Origin: Candidatus Pacearchaeota archaeon
Lineage (GTDB): Archaea > Nanobdellota > Nanobdellia > Pacearchaeales > GW2011-AR1
Direction of reading: 5' to 3'
Length of the DNA stretch: 17,359 nt
Assembly (NCBI GenBank): GCA_016176815.1
Contig: JACOWL010000030.1
Location: 1-17,359, forward strand
Below the pieces are notes generated by a model, which did not search any database, was not told where the DNA came from, and saw nothing but the letters and a program-made list of their open reading frames with translations. Each line of letters opens with the position of its first letter. Positions within the stretch are counted from its first letter, which is position 1. The position numbers were made by a program, and so were the translations under genes. This document shows positions 1-6,586 of this stretch, piece after piece.

Positions 1-1
1 A

Positions 2-118
2 TTAAAAATATTAAATTCTGAAAATAAAACTATTTCTGAGATTGCGCAAATTTTAAAACGCCAGCCCGGCGCGATTAGATCAAGGTTAATGAAATTCGGA
101 TTGATGCTTCCTGCGTAA
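2..118 (+). CDS. C-terminal end of a helix-turn-helix protein (5' partial)
   Basis: Thirty-eight codons remain open from the left edge to a TAA at 116-118. The peptide holds a compact helix-turn-helix: residues ISEIAQILKR form the first helix and PGAIRSRLMKFGL the recognition helix, followed by a short tail. This type of C-terminal 'RxPGAIRSRL' HTH is, from general knowledge, appended to larger DNA-acting proteins, so it probably binds nucleic acid. The rest of the protein lies outside the window and I cannot name the family. The gene is convergent with the VKOR gene, and the palindromic element at 128-352 lies between the two stop codons. It is too short and open-ended to be caught by a simple ORF search, but the motif makes real coding likely. 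Confidence 0.7.
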   Translation, partial: LKILNSENKTISEIAQILKRQPGAIRSRLMKFGLMLPA

Positions 119-127
119 TTCAAAGCA

Positions 128-352
128 TTATAATCTGCTCTGTCCGAAGTTGTTTTCAATTTGGAGTTTTGGGTTTTTCAAATAACTCCCGACCCCGCTC
201 GGTTATTTAATTTTATTTTTTGCAACATTTTGTCCTCCGCGAAATCGCTCGCCCACTCAACCTCGACTATCGTCGAGACCCGCCCCTTAATTTTTTTGAA
301 ATTTTCCAAAGTTTAGCAAAAACCCAAAACTCCGGACAGAGCCTTATAATCT
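128..352. mobile_element. Palindromic MITE-like element A with 9-bp flanking direct repeats
   Basis: A 9-bp direct repeat, TTATAATCT, lies at 128-136 and 344-352. Just inside are inverted arms: left GCTCTGTCCG (137-146) plus GAGTTTTGGGTTTTT (164-178), and right 318-342, which is their exact reverse complement. The left arm carries a 17-nt extra block (147-163) that can itself fold (AAGTTG/CAATTT). The interior is GC-richer than the surroundings and holds the hairpin CTCGAC-TATC-GTCGAG followed by ACCCGCCCC. The same plan recurs at 16546-16676 with different arm sequences. The right-hand direct repeat covers the VKOR stop codon, so the gene survived. No transposase is encoded. It could be a non-autonomous transposon or a structured RNA locus; the flanking repeat favours insertion. 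Confidence 0.6.
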
Positions 353-745
353 AAACTCATTTAAGAATATCAGCAAATTTATTCCACTGGAGATTAAACA
401 ATAAAAACAATATTCCTTAATTATTTTTGCCTGGATAAATACAAGAATTAGAGAGAAAAATAAAGCAATTGCTGAAATTATTTTAATAAAAAATACTAAT
501 TTGTCAGAAACAAAAAATAAATATAAAGCAAAAAATAAAATTAAAATATAATAAAACAATCCAAGGAGATCATTTTTTATGAAAAATATTGAATTCCATT
601 TACTCTCCAAAACTTCATCGCATCCTCCGTCAATCGGACATGTTACTGGTTTTTTCTTTATCCTGTTTTTTATAAGGAAACCGGAAATAAAAATCCCAAG
701 AATTGCAAGAACAATTAATGAAACTATAAATTCTAATTGCGCCAT
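344..745 (-). CDS. VKOR-family disulfide-generating membrane protein
   Basis: This 133-aa protein matches the vitamin K epoxide reductase fold: four membrane segments (about 5-25, 58-79, 83-105, 113-129), a loop cysteine pair C36/C42 with five residues between them, and the active-site CFYC (C113/C116) at the start of the last helix. Bacterial and archaeal VKORs oxidise a secreted thioredoxin-like partner and pass electrons to a quinone, acting like DsbB. No thioredoxin-like secreted partner and no quinone gene is visible here, so the electron acceptor is unknown. The start codon overlaps the end of the DoxX-like gene by 13 bp, implying co-transcription and translational coupling. The stop codon lies in the direct repeat of the adjoining palindromic element. 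The family call is firm; partner and acceptor are open. Confidence 0.88.
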   Translation of the reverse strand: MAQLEFIVSLIVLAILGIFISGFLIKNRIKKKPVTCPIDGGCDEVLESKWNSIFFIKNDLLGLFYYILILFFALYLFFVSDKLVFFIKIISAIALFFSLILVFIQAKIIKEYCFYCLISSGINLLIFLNEFRL

Positions 746-1143
746 ATTTTTTTATTATTTCCCATTTTTTTGTATGATAAAGCAATAAGAGCAAGAGCCA
801 TAAATAAAATTGCGATATCTCTGAATAGAAGTTCTAAACTCATAATATTCCCAAATAAAATTAAAAACAAGGTTGCAGAAGATAAAATTGAAAGCGCAAA
901 AGTTTTATAATCAAATAATAATCCGATTCCCAAGAGAATTTCATATGTTGAAAAAACAATTAAAAATATTTCTTTTGGTATTACTGCCCCGATAAAATTG
1001 GGGACAAAACCAATCCAGTTTGTCGGAGCTAAAAAAGAAGAAATGCCGGCATAAAAAAATACAATTGCTAAACCAGACCTTAATAAAAAAGAAATTAAAA
1101 TGTTTTTATTTTGACCTTCTTTTTTAGATTTTTTGTTTTTCAT
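733..1143 (-). CDS. DoxX-like four-helix membrane protein
   Basis: The 136-aa product has a basic N-terminus followed by four membrane segments (about 18-37, 58-77, 81-100, 108-124). The last begins with RDIAILFMALAL, the conserved 'RD' entry into the fourth helix of the DoxX/DoxD family. Family members are linked to thiosulfate:quinone reduction, and in mycobacteria to a membrane redox complex; the function here is not shown. The gene overlaps VKOR by 13 bp, so the two probably work together in membrane thiol redox (inference). A GAGGT sits about six bases ahead of the ATG, and an AT-rich TATA-like stretch (ATTTAAATATT, 1166-1176) lies about 28 bp upstream, so either leadered or short-leader translation is possible. 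Confidence 0.78.
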   Translation of the reverse strand: MKNKKSKKEGQNKNILISFLLRSGLAIVFFYAGISSFLAPTNWIGFVPNFIGAVIPKEIFLIVFSTYEILLGIGLLFDYKTFALSILSSATLFLILFGNIMSLELLFRDIAILFMALALIALSYKKMGNNKKIWRN

Positions 1144-1170
1144 ATATACCTCTTATTTTTTTCTTAATAT

Positions 1171-1385
1171 TTAAATTGCTCGTTGCAGAGCAACTCGGAT
1201 TTATTTATCTTCTACTATAAACAGTTTTTCTAAACATTAATTTGTTTTAATGAATTAATCCGTTTTCCAAACCTTTTCCACATAATAATTTTTTAATTTC
1301 TGTGAATGAAAAAGGAACAAAAAATGGGAAATTTTTTGACGCATTCGCCCAAGCGTGGTCGAATGAAATGAGCAGGTTTTTCATC
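1171..1385 (+). repeat. Intergenic repeat family, copy 1
   Basis: The stretch between the DoxX-like and Cys-rich genes is a copy of the intergenic repeat. It begins with the hairpin GCTCG-TTGC-AGA-GCAA-CTCGG (1178-1198), then GGATTTATTT, an ACAGTTTTTCTAAA block, ATTAATCC, and TAATTTCTG. It ends in GAGCAGGTTTTT at 1371-1382, running into the 3' end of the next gene. An extra hairpin (CATTCG at 1343-1348 pairing with CGAATG at 1359-1364) interrupts the closing stem compared with the copy at 10625. It shares the GCTCG...CTCGG hairpin plan with the minus-strand copy at 2449-2470, where both stem strands differ but still pair. Confidence 0.65.
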
Positions 1386-1391
1386 TTAAAA

Positions 1392-1724
1392 TTATTTAAC
1401 TCTCCAAATTTCTCCGCCGCAGTCATATTTTGAACAGCTCAAAAGCATAGGAGAATACTGCACAAAAGGTTCGCATGAAACAACATTTAATTCTCCAGTA
1501 TAACATTTTTCACTGACTTTCGCGCAAAGCCTTTTTTCATCCATTAATTCATATCCTTCCGGACAGATTACTTTTTCTTTTTCAATGCACTCACAGTTGT
1601 TTTCAAGATTTATCTCTTTTTTGCTTCCTTCTTTTACAACATTTCCTGTAAAATTTTTAATCATGAAAAAACCAAAAACTAATAACGCCAATACTAAAAT
1701 TATAATTAAAACTTTTTTTGACAT
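1392..1724 (-). CDS. Anchored or secreted Cys-rich small protein, unknown function
   Basis: This 110-aa protein starts with MSKK and one hydrophobic segment (residues 5-22), a signal anchor or uncleaved signal peptide, so the rest should face the outside. The exposed part has eight cysteines (44, 46, 54, 67, 74, 84, 97, 102), an even number that fits several disulfides, and no obvious metal-binding CxxC pair. I do not recognise the family. Its start lies 12 bp after the stop of the cupredoxin gene, so the two are almost certainly co-transcribed. A substrate of the nearby VKOR system is an attractive guess because it would need extracellular disulfides, but that rests only on position and cysteine content. 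Confidence 0.7.
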   Translation of the reverse strand: MSKKVLIIILVLALLVFGFFMIKNFTGNVVKEGSKKEINLENNCECIEKEKVICPEGYELMDEKRLCAKVSEKCYTGELNVVSCEPFVQYSPMLLSCSKYDCGGEIWRVK

Positions 1725-1736
1725 TTTAATTTCCCG

Positions 1737-2237
1737 TTAAGAAACAATTATTTTTCCGTCTTTACTTGGCTGTAAATGGTTATGGTAAGTCCAACTTCCA
1801 ACTTCATTAAATATAAAACTATATGATTCGCCTTTTTTTAATCCTCTGCAAGTATCAAATGTGTTTTTTTCTTCAGCAGTTCCGCACTTAATAATACTTG
1901 AGCCGGGATAGTTTGTGTGTGTTGGATGAAAATTACTTGCAGGCCGGCCTTCAGTGGCTAATTTATTTATCCAGGTTACTTTATCGCCTTGTTTTATTTC
2001 TAAATCTTTTGGAACAAATCCTTCAAGTGTAATCTCTACAATATGCTCTGTTGGTTCAGAAGTTTCTGAAATTATCTCTTCTTGAGGAGAGCCTAAATCT
2101 TCTTCAGGAGTTTCATCTTGAGTGTTTTTTTTAGAAAGTAAACTGGCCCCTAAAATTATTAGAACAATCACTGCGATGATTACGATGCTTATGACAACCC
2201 CGCTTCCGCTATTTTTTTTATTCTCCTTTTTTGCCAT
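1737..2237 (-). CDS. Membrane-anchored cupredoxin-like protein with a non-canonical metal site
   Basis: The 166-aa protein has a lysine-rich N-terminus, one membrane anchor (about 14-34), an acidic linker (about 38-62) and a cupredoxin-like domain from about 65. Typical strands are visible: GFVPKDLEIKQGDKVTW (73-89) and GESYSFIFNEVGSWTYH (136-152), ending in NHLQPSKDGKIIV. Blue-copper proteins have YxCxxH and a Met ligand at the C-terminal loop; here the run is Y-H-N-H (151-154) with no Cys or Met. Candidate ligands are H104, H107, H152 and H154, suggesting a His-rich or red/type-2-like copper site. C118 and C130 could form a disulfide. A TATA box lies about 26 bp ahead of the ATG. It is the first gene of a pair with the Cys-rich protein. 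Confidence 0.8.
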   Translation of the reverse strand: MAKKENKKNSGSGVVISIVIIAVIVLIILGASLLSKKNTQDETPEEDLGSPQEEIISETSEPTEHIVEITLEGFVPKDLEIKQGDKVTWINKLATEGRPASNFHPTHTNYPGSSIIKCGTAEEKNTFDTCRGLKKGESYSFIFNEVGSWTYHNHLQPSKDGKIIVS

Positions 2238-2257
2238 GATTAATATAAAACTTTTAG

Positions 2258-2269
2258 ATTTATAAATAT
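2258..2269 (-). promoter_or_regulatory. TATA box of the cupredoxin gene
   Basis: On the minus strand, ATATTTATAAAT is centred about 26 bp before the ATG at 2237. That spacing leaves little or no 5' leader and matches the arrangement at several other genes in the window. Confidence 0.5.
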
Positions 2270-2289
2270 TGGGTTTTTGTTGGAAAATA

Positions 2290-2516
2290 AAAAATTTGTC
2301 TGCTTCGCAGAATTAATTTGCTCCGAAATCGCGCAAACGCAGATTTCTACGCTAAGAAAAATTACTATCACATTATTTTGAGAAGTGTTGAGTTAATCAC
2401 TTATTTAATAATAAAACTTAGCCGTCATTGATATAATCATTTCCAAATCCGAGCCACAAAAGTGGCGAGCAATTTTCAGATAATAAAAATAAAAAAGACC
2501 TGCTTCGCAAAAATTA
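2290..2516 (-). repeat. Intergenic repeat family, copy 2
   Basis: Read on the minus strand, this gap contains the hairpin GCTCG-CCAC-TTTT-GTGG-CTCGG (2470 to 2449), an AAATAAGTGATTAACTC block, TTTTTCTTAGCGTAGAAATCTG, and a second hairpin at 2325-2347. That hairpin reads GAAATC-GCG-CAAA-CGC-A-GATTTC on the plus strand. It ends in TTCTGCGAAGCAG. A second partial end (CCTGCTTCGCAA, about 2499-2511) lies close to the thioredoxin reductase stop. Both hairpins have compensated counterparts in other copies. Confidence 0.65.
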
Positions 2517-2532
2517 AGAAGATTCTTAGCAT

Positions 2533-3507
2533 CTAACAAACCTCAATTTTATTTTTCCCAATATATTCATAAGCGCTGTAGGCGGCAGTGCATCCGTCGG
2601 CAACTCCGGTAATTAACTGCTTAAATGGTTTGTCTGTAACATCGCCTGCCGCAAAAACTCCCTTAACATTTGTTTCAGAAGTTTTATGATTAAGAATTAT
2701 CTCTCCTTTTTCATCTGTTTTTACCCCTATTTTTTTTGCTAAATCTGAAAGAGCAATATGCCCTATAGCAACAAAAACAGCGTCAACTTTTAATTTTTTA
2801 TTTCCTTTGTACGGCTTGTCTAAAATTATCTCCTGAACAAATTTATCCCCTTTTATTTCCAGAATATTTGTATTATTTATTATTTCAATTTTTTTATTTT
2901 TTTTAATTCTCTCCAGATTTGTCGGCTCCGGATGAATTTGCTCTCCCCTGTAAATTATAAAAACTTTTTTTGCGTATTCAGCCAAAACCAAAGCATCTTT
3001 TGCCGCTGAATCGCTTCCGCCGGCTAATGAAACAATTTTATCTTTGAACAAAGGTCCGTCGCAAAGCGCGCAGTAGTTTACGCCTTTATTTTCAAATTCT
3101 TTAGAGCCGGGAACATCTAATTTTCTCCACTTAGTTCCTGTCGCAAAAATTATTGTCAGAGATTTATATTCTGATTTATCTGTTTTAACTTTAAAACAAT
3201 TTTTTTCTTTTTTTATCTCGCTGACTTTTTCTTCTTTTATCGTTGCTAATTTATAACTTTTGGCGTGCTCTTCAATTTTTTTTGCAATCTCCTGCCCAGT
3301 TAATCTGATAAAACCCGGATAATTTTCAACAATATTTGTCGTTGTGATTACTCCGCCTACCGGCAATTCAGAGCCGTGGCTTGCCCCAAGAACCAAAGTT
3401 TTTAATCCAAGTCTTGCAGAATACATTGCTGCCGCCAATCCGACTCCTCCCGCTCCGACGATGATTACATCAAAATTATTTATGCCCTTTAGGGTATTTT
3501 TTTTCAT
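2533..3507 (-). CDS. trxB: Thioredoxin reductase (FAD-dependent, thioredoxin reductase-like)
   Basis: This 324-aa flavoprotein has the usual length of the low-molecular-weight thioredoxin reductases. It shows the FAD-binding GAGGVG (18-23), the redox-active CALCD (C146, C149), the second nucleotide site GGSDSA (163-168) and the C-terminal FAD motif GVFAAGDVTDKPFKQ (283-297). It would reduce a thioredoxin or glutaredoxin-like partner, here probably the protein of the adjacent gene 29 bp upstream. The usual HRR signature that holds the NADPH 2'-phosphate is replaced by YRG (186-188), so NADPH preference is doubtful; NADH or another donor is possible. It is the second gene of a two-gene unit. 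The start used keeps a short N-terminal extension before the first beta strand. Confidence 0.92.
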   Translation of the reverse strand: MKKNTLKGINNFDVIIVGAGGVGLAAAMYSARLGLKTLVLGASHGSELPVGGVITTTNIVENYPGFIRLTGQEIAKKIEEHAKSYKLATIKEEKVSEIKKEKNCFKVKTDKSEYKSLTIIFATGTKWRKLDVPGSKEFENKGVNYCALCDGPLFKDKIVSLAGGSDSAAKDALVLAEYAKKVFIIYRGEQIHPEPTNLERIKKNKKIEIINNTNILEIKGDKFVQEIILDKPYKGNKKLKVDAVFVAIGHIALSDLAKKIGVKTDEKGEIILNHKTSETNVKGVFAAGDVTDKPFKQLITGVADGCTAAYSAYEYIGKNKIEVC

Positions 3508-3536
3508 TTTATTTTTCTAATTCTCTTTTCAATTTT

Positions 3537-3770
3537 TTATTTCAACTTCAAAGCTTTTTTTAATTTTGATTCATCAAAGCCGACAATCAGGGTTCCATCA
3601 ACATCTATAACGGGAACTCCCATTTGTCCGGATTTTTCAATCATTTCTTTCGCTGCTTTTTTATCTGATGCAACATCAATTTCTTTAAACTTAATTTTAT
3701 TTTCTTTAAAAAATTCTTTTGTTTTTTTGCACCAAGGGCATGTTGGAGTTGTATAAATTTTTACTGCCAT
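3537..3770 (-). CDS. Glutaredoxin-like thiol-disulfide protein
   Basis: The 77-aa protein is a minimal thioredoxin fold of the NrdH/glutaredoxin type: strand VKIYTT, active site CPWC (C11/C14), then GVPVIDVDG with the conserved cis-proline (P53), and a final glycine-containing helix start (GFDESKL). It should shuttle electrons in the cytoplasm, for example to ribonucleotide reductase or peroxiredoxins, and be recharged by the thioredoxin reductase encoded immediately downstream. It lacks a signal peptide, so it is not the secreted VKOR partner. It has the clearest ribosome binding site in the window, AAGGAGG seven bases before the ATG, which fixes the start. The GrxC/NrdH subgroup cannot be settled by eye. 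Confidence 0.9.
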   Translation of the reverse strand: MAVKIYTTPTCPWCKKTKEFFKENKIKFKEIDVASDKKAAKEMIEKSGQMGVPVIDVDGTLIVGFDESKLKKALKLK

Positions 3771-3777
3771 TATCTTT

Positions 3778-3784
3778 CCTCCTT
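3778..3784 (-). promoter_or_regulatory. Strong Shine-Dalgarno site
   Basis: AAGGAGG on the minus strand stands seven bases before the glutaredoxin-like ATG. Most other genes here lack such a site, so it decides this start and shows that leadered translation also operates in this organism. Confidence 0.8.
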
Positions 3785-3832
3785 ATTTATTAATTAAAAT
3801 TTTTGCATTTATTAAAGTTGTTATTTCTATTT

Positions 3833-4561
3833 TTATTCAAACCCCTCCAAAACCTCTTTCTCCAGAAAATGCAATTTGCTTGGAATAATTATTGAAAAAG
3901 GTTTTTGAATATCTTCTAATTCTTTTAATTCTTCAAAATTTTTATAAAAAATTTTTGAACGTCTTGTTCCAAGCGCCTGACAAACAACAATTTTTTTATT
4001 TTTTAATTCAAATTTGCAATTTTCAGAAGATTTTTTTAATTGAGAGACAGCTTCTTGAAAATCCAAACCAATATCGCATAAAATCAAGCTATGCGCTTTC
4101 ATAGACATATTTTGCTGTATAATTTCCATAAAACTTTCAGGCATAAAATTTTCTTCAGGGTTCCATTTTGGCATTGAAGCAATTTTTCCAAATTTATATA
4201 ATTGCAGTCCGGTCTCAGCAACAGCGTCTATAATTGAAGCGTTATAAATAATTTTATATTTAATTTTAAGAGCTTTTGCCTCCTGAATCAATGAAATGTG
4301 GGTTGTAGCAGTTAGCGGAGAGCCATAGATAAGCAAAGCAATTTCCATTTTTTTTGCTTCATCAACTATTTCCAAAGATTCAACTTTTTCTCTGTCAGCA
4401 GAAATAATTTTTTTCCCAATTATATCCTCTAATTCATTAATAGAATAAGGAAAATCAACAGTATAATTTTCCAAATATATTTTCTTGCAAGTTTTTAAAA
4501 TATCCAATCCTTCTTTGGAAATTGAGCGCGCATTTAGCCCCAAGCCGATTAAATATAACAT
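3833..4561 (-). CDS. dph5: Diphthine synthase
   Basis: The 242-aa protein is a SAM-dependent methyltransferase of the diphthine synthase family. It methylates the modified histidine of elongation factor 2 during diphthamide synthesis, a pathway restricted to archaea and eukaryotes. Family signatures are LIGLGL (4-9), YLENYT (29-34), SPLTATTH (81-88), NASIIDAVAETGLQLYKFGK (107-126) and a C-terminal segment rich in short hydrophobic strands. The usual GDP before LxATTH reads GSP here (80-82), a small departure in the cofactor loop. It is slightly shorter than typical archaeal forms (about 250-270 aa). A TATA box 27 bp upstream (4581-4592) suggests a leaderless message. It is transcribed alone. 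Confidence 0.93.
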   Translation of the reverse strand: MLYLIGLGLNARSISKEGLDILKTCKKIYLENYTVDFPYSINELEDIIGKKIISADREKVESLEIVDEAKKMEIALLIYGSPLTATTHISLIQEAKALKIKYKIIYNASIIDAVAETGLQLYKFGKIASMPKWNPEENFMPESFMEIIQQNMSMKAHSLILCDIGLDFQEAVSQLKKSSENCKFELKNKKIVVCQALGTRRSKIFYKNFEELKELEDIQKPFSIIIPSKLHFLEKEVLEGFE

Positions 4562-4580
4562 TTAAAAAAAAAGAAAAACC

Positions 4581-4592
4581 CTTTTTTATAGT
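4581..4592 (-). promoter_or_regulatory. TATA box of dph5
   Basis: ACTATAAAAAAG on the minus strand is centred about 27 bp before the ATG at 4561. Another AT-rich TATA-like stretch lies at 4594-4613. Confidence 0.5.
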
Positions 4593-4730
4593 TTGTTATA
4601 AATAAATATAAATTGCTCTGCTTCATTCTGTTTGCTTGTAAGTATAAGAAATTTTTTGTACATGATTTGAAAAAAGAAAGATATGTTTTAAATTTTATTG
4701 AATGCCGGAGTATATATTTATTTAAAAAAA

Positions 4731-4960
4731 CCTGCTCGAGCTTTACTTTTGAAATGAAACTAAAAATAGCCAAAAGCAAAACTCTCGGCTTCGCAGAATT
4801 AATTGGCTCCGAAATCGACTTCGTCAGATTTCTACGCTAAAAGAAAAATTATCGTGCCAGAAATATTTTGAGAAACAAAGTTAATCATCAATAATTAATA
4901 ATTAAAAAAGCTGTTACAATAGATTTATTAAAAAATCCGAACAATTTTTCTCCCGCAAAC
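4731..4960 (-). repeat. Intergenic repeat family, copy 3
   Basis: Read on the minus strand this copy runs from an AACAGCTTTTTTAATTATTA block through GATTAACTT, TTTCTCAAAATATTT and TTTTAGCGTAGAAATCTG into a hairpin. On the plus strand the hairpin is GAAATC-GAC-TTC-GTC-A-GATTTC (4811-4832). It is followed by CCAATTAATTCTGCGAAGCC and, after an insertion, by GAGCAGGTTTTTTT at about 4725-4737. It matches copy 2 almost base for base around the hairpin, except that the middle stem is GAC/GTC instead of GCG/CGC. Small ORFs crossing it on either strand are treated as spurious. Confidence 0.7.
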
Positions 4961-5153
4961 ATTCTGCTCCCAAGCTCACTCAGCAATTGATAAAAAGAAT
5001 TTACCTTCCGTGAACTCGCTTTGCTCCCGACCCCGATTTCTATTTTTTATAAATGCCTTCTACTCCCGATCTCGCACGGCTTATTTTTTATTTTTTAGAT
5101 AGTGCCTACCACGAAGTCGCTCGGGATTGATTGAAATCAAAGTCGCCCGCAAT
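4961..5153. other. GC-islanded noncoding spacer related to repeat interiors
   Basis: No convincing gene is present. GC-rich words stand out in AT-rich DNA: CTCCCGACCCCG at about 5023-5034, repeated as ACTCCCGATCTCG at about 5063-5075, and ACGAAGTCGCTCGGG at about 5111-5125. The interior of palindromic element A has the same CTCCCGACCCCG and a similar CGAAATCGCTCG in the same order, so this may be a degraded relative. Confidence 0.35.
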
Positions 5154-5165
5154 AAATATAAAAAG
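5154..5165 (+). promoter_or_regulatory. TATA box of the 5186-6581 operon
   Basis: AAATATAAAAAG is centred about 26 bp before the ATG at 5186, consistent with a leaderless transcript for the first gene. Confidence 0.5.
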
Positions 5166-5185
5166 CCCGTTGGATAATTTATAAG

Positions 5186-5428
5186 ATGACGGAAATATTA
5201 AATTTATTATTTGGCGTAATTATTTTAATTTTAGGAATTCCAATCGGCAATGTTCTTGCAAAATATACAAAAGAAGAATTAAAAGACGGGAGGAAATGGT
5301 TTAATCTGCTGATTTTTATTGGATTAATCGGGGGCGTTGTTGCATTGATAATTGGGAATGATGTTTTGATGTTTAGTTTTTTATTTATTGCGGTTGTGAG
5401 TTCAAGGAGTTTGATGAGAAAAAAATGA
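5186..5428 (+). CDS. Small integral membrane protein, unknown function
   Basis: The 80-aa product has three hydrophobic stretches (about 4-23, 40-57, 59-73) separated by a charged loop, AKYTKEELKDGRKW (25-38), and ends in RSLMRKK. It has no cysteines and no recognisable catalytic residues. I believe similar small proteins with this loop occur in other DPANN genomes, but I cannot name a family. Its stop overlaps the next start as ATGA (5425-5428), so it is the first gene of an operon leading to the endonuclease IV-like protein. The TATA box at 5154-5165 supports this ATG as the start. Function unknown. Confidence 0.72.
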   Translation: MTEILNLLFGVIILILGIPIGNVLAKYTKEELKDGRKWFNLLIFIGLIGGVVALIIGNDVLMFSFLFIAVVSSRSLMRKK

Positions 5429-5799
5429 TTTTTAAAAAACAAAATCTATTAGAAAGAATCAAAAATTATGTTGAAATAACAACTTTAAAACTTTTTTGGT
5501 ATCAGTGGCTTAACAAAGAGGCGCAAAATTATTTGAATAAAGAGGTAAAATCAGATTTAAAAATTCTTAGAAGAGGAATGAAGGAATGTAAATTTGAAAG
5601 AGACAGAAATATTCTTTTCCAACACTTTGTTGAAAAATATCAAGAGAAATACTGCCCTTCCGCATTTTATAAATATTTTTCTAATAAAAACAAATTAGAA
5701 TATATGGCTCTTAGAATAGAAATAGATAATGTTTTATCAAAAAAAGACCAAATTTTTTCAGATTTTTTAATTTTTAACGAAGAGGTAAATTATAATTAA
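5425..5799 (+). CDS. Hypothetical soluble helical protein
   Basis: The 124-aa protein is rich in Lys, Glu, Asn and aromatic residues and looks mostly alpha-helical, with no membrane segment or signal peptide. Two cysteines (about 52 and 73) are not arranged as a metal site. I recognise no motif. The gene is linked by the ATGA overlap to the small membrane protein upstream and by a five-base gap to the TIM-barrel gene downstream, so it is co-expressed with both. Its place between them is the only hint of a role. Confidence 0.65.
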   Translation: MIFKKQNLLERIKNYVEITTLKLFWYQWLNKEAQNYLNKEVKSDLKILRRGMKECKFERDRNILFQHFVEKYQEKYCPSAFYKYFSNKNKLEYMALRIEIDNVLSKKDQIFSDFLIFNEEVNYN

Positions 5800-5804
5800 T
5801 AATC

Positions 5805-6581
5805 ATGACAATCAAATTCGGTCCGGCAGGATTAGGGTCTGTCGCAGATGCTGAAAAAGTTTTAGAACAATACAAAAATTTAGGTTTTAAAATCTGCGAA
5901 ATTGCTTTTACTTATTCTGTTTATATAAAATCAGAAGATGCAAAACGCATTGGAAAGAAAGCTAAAGAACTTGGAATTGAACTGACAATTCATGCTCCTT
6001 ATTTTATTAATTTAAATTCCAGCGAGAAAGAAAAAGTTGAAGCAAGCAAAAAAAGAATTTTAAAATGCTGTGAAATCGGCGAAGAGCTTGGCGCAAAAAG
6101 AGTTGTTTTTCATCCAGGATATTATGGAAAAACAAGCAGAGAAGAAACTTATTTTAAAATTAAAAAAGAAATCACAGAAATAGTAAATTACTTAAAAGAA
6201 AAAAAATGGAACATAAAAATTTCTCCTGAAACAATGGGAAAAATTAATGTTTTTGGCTCTCCTGAAGAAATCTCCCAATTAGTTAAAGACACGGGCTGTG
6301 ATTTTTGCATTGATTTTGCTCATATTTTAGCGAGAGAGAAAAAAGTTGATTATAATAAAATAAAAAAATTATTTCCGCAAGAACACTGGCACTGCCATTT
6401 TTCAGGAATTGTCTACGGAGAAAAAGGAGAAAAACATCATAAAACAACAGAAAAAAAAGAATGGAAAGAATTATTTAAAAATTTGCCGGGAGATAAAGAA
6501 ATAAATATTGTCTGCGAATCTCCCACACTTATTGAAGATTCTGTTGAAGGAATGAAGATTTGGAAAAAGATAAAAATATAA
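5805..6581 (+). CDS. Endonuclease IV-like TIM-barrel metalloprotein
   Basis: This 258-aa protein has the order of metal-site residues seen in endonuclease IV (Nfo), the AP endonuclease of base-excision repair: H63 (IHAPYF), H103 (FHPGYYG), E142 (SPETMG), D170 and H173 (IDFAH), H198 (CHFSG), H211 or H212, and E238 (CESP). In E. coli Nfo the penultimate motif is Asp-x-His; here it reads E-K-H, so one zinc ligand would be Glu or is shifted. The length is slightly below Nfo (about 280). Related TIM barrels include sugar isomerases, but the HPG and SPET motifs favour the nuclease branch. It is the last gene of a three-gene operon and is followed within 10 bp by a repeat copy. Confidence 0.82.
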   Translation: MTIKFGPAGLGSVADAEKVLEQYKNLGFKICEIAFTYSVYIKSEDAKRIGKKAKELGIELTIHAPYFINLNSSEKEKVEASKKRILKCCEIGEELGAKRVVFHPGYYGKTSREETYFKIKKEITEIVNYLKEKKWNIKISPETMGKINVFGSPEEISQLVKDTGCDFCIDFAHILAREKKVDYNKIKKLFPQEHWHCHFSGIVYGEKGEKHHKTTEKKEWKELFKNLPGDKEINIVCESPTLIEDSVEGMKIWKKIKI

Positions 6582-6586
6582 AAACC

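Noticed and set aside
4549..4840. Open frames of 75-76 codons on both strands between dph5 and the 5186 operon
   Set aside because: They cross repeat copy 3 and the dph5 promoter, have no promoter or ribosome site of their own, and their peptides have no recognisable pattern.
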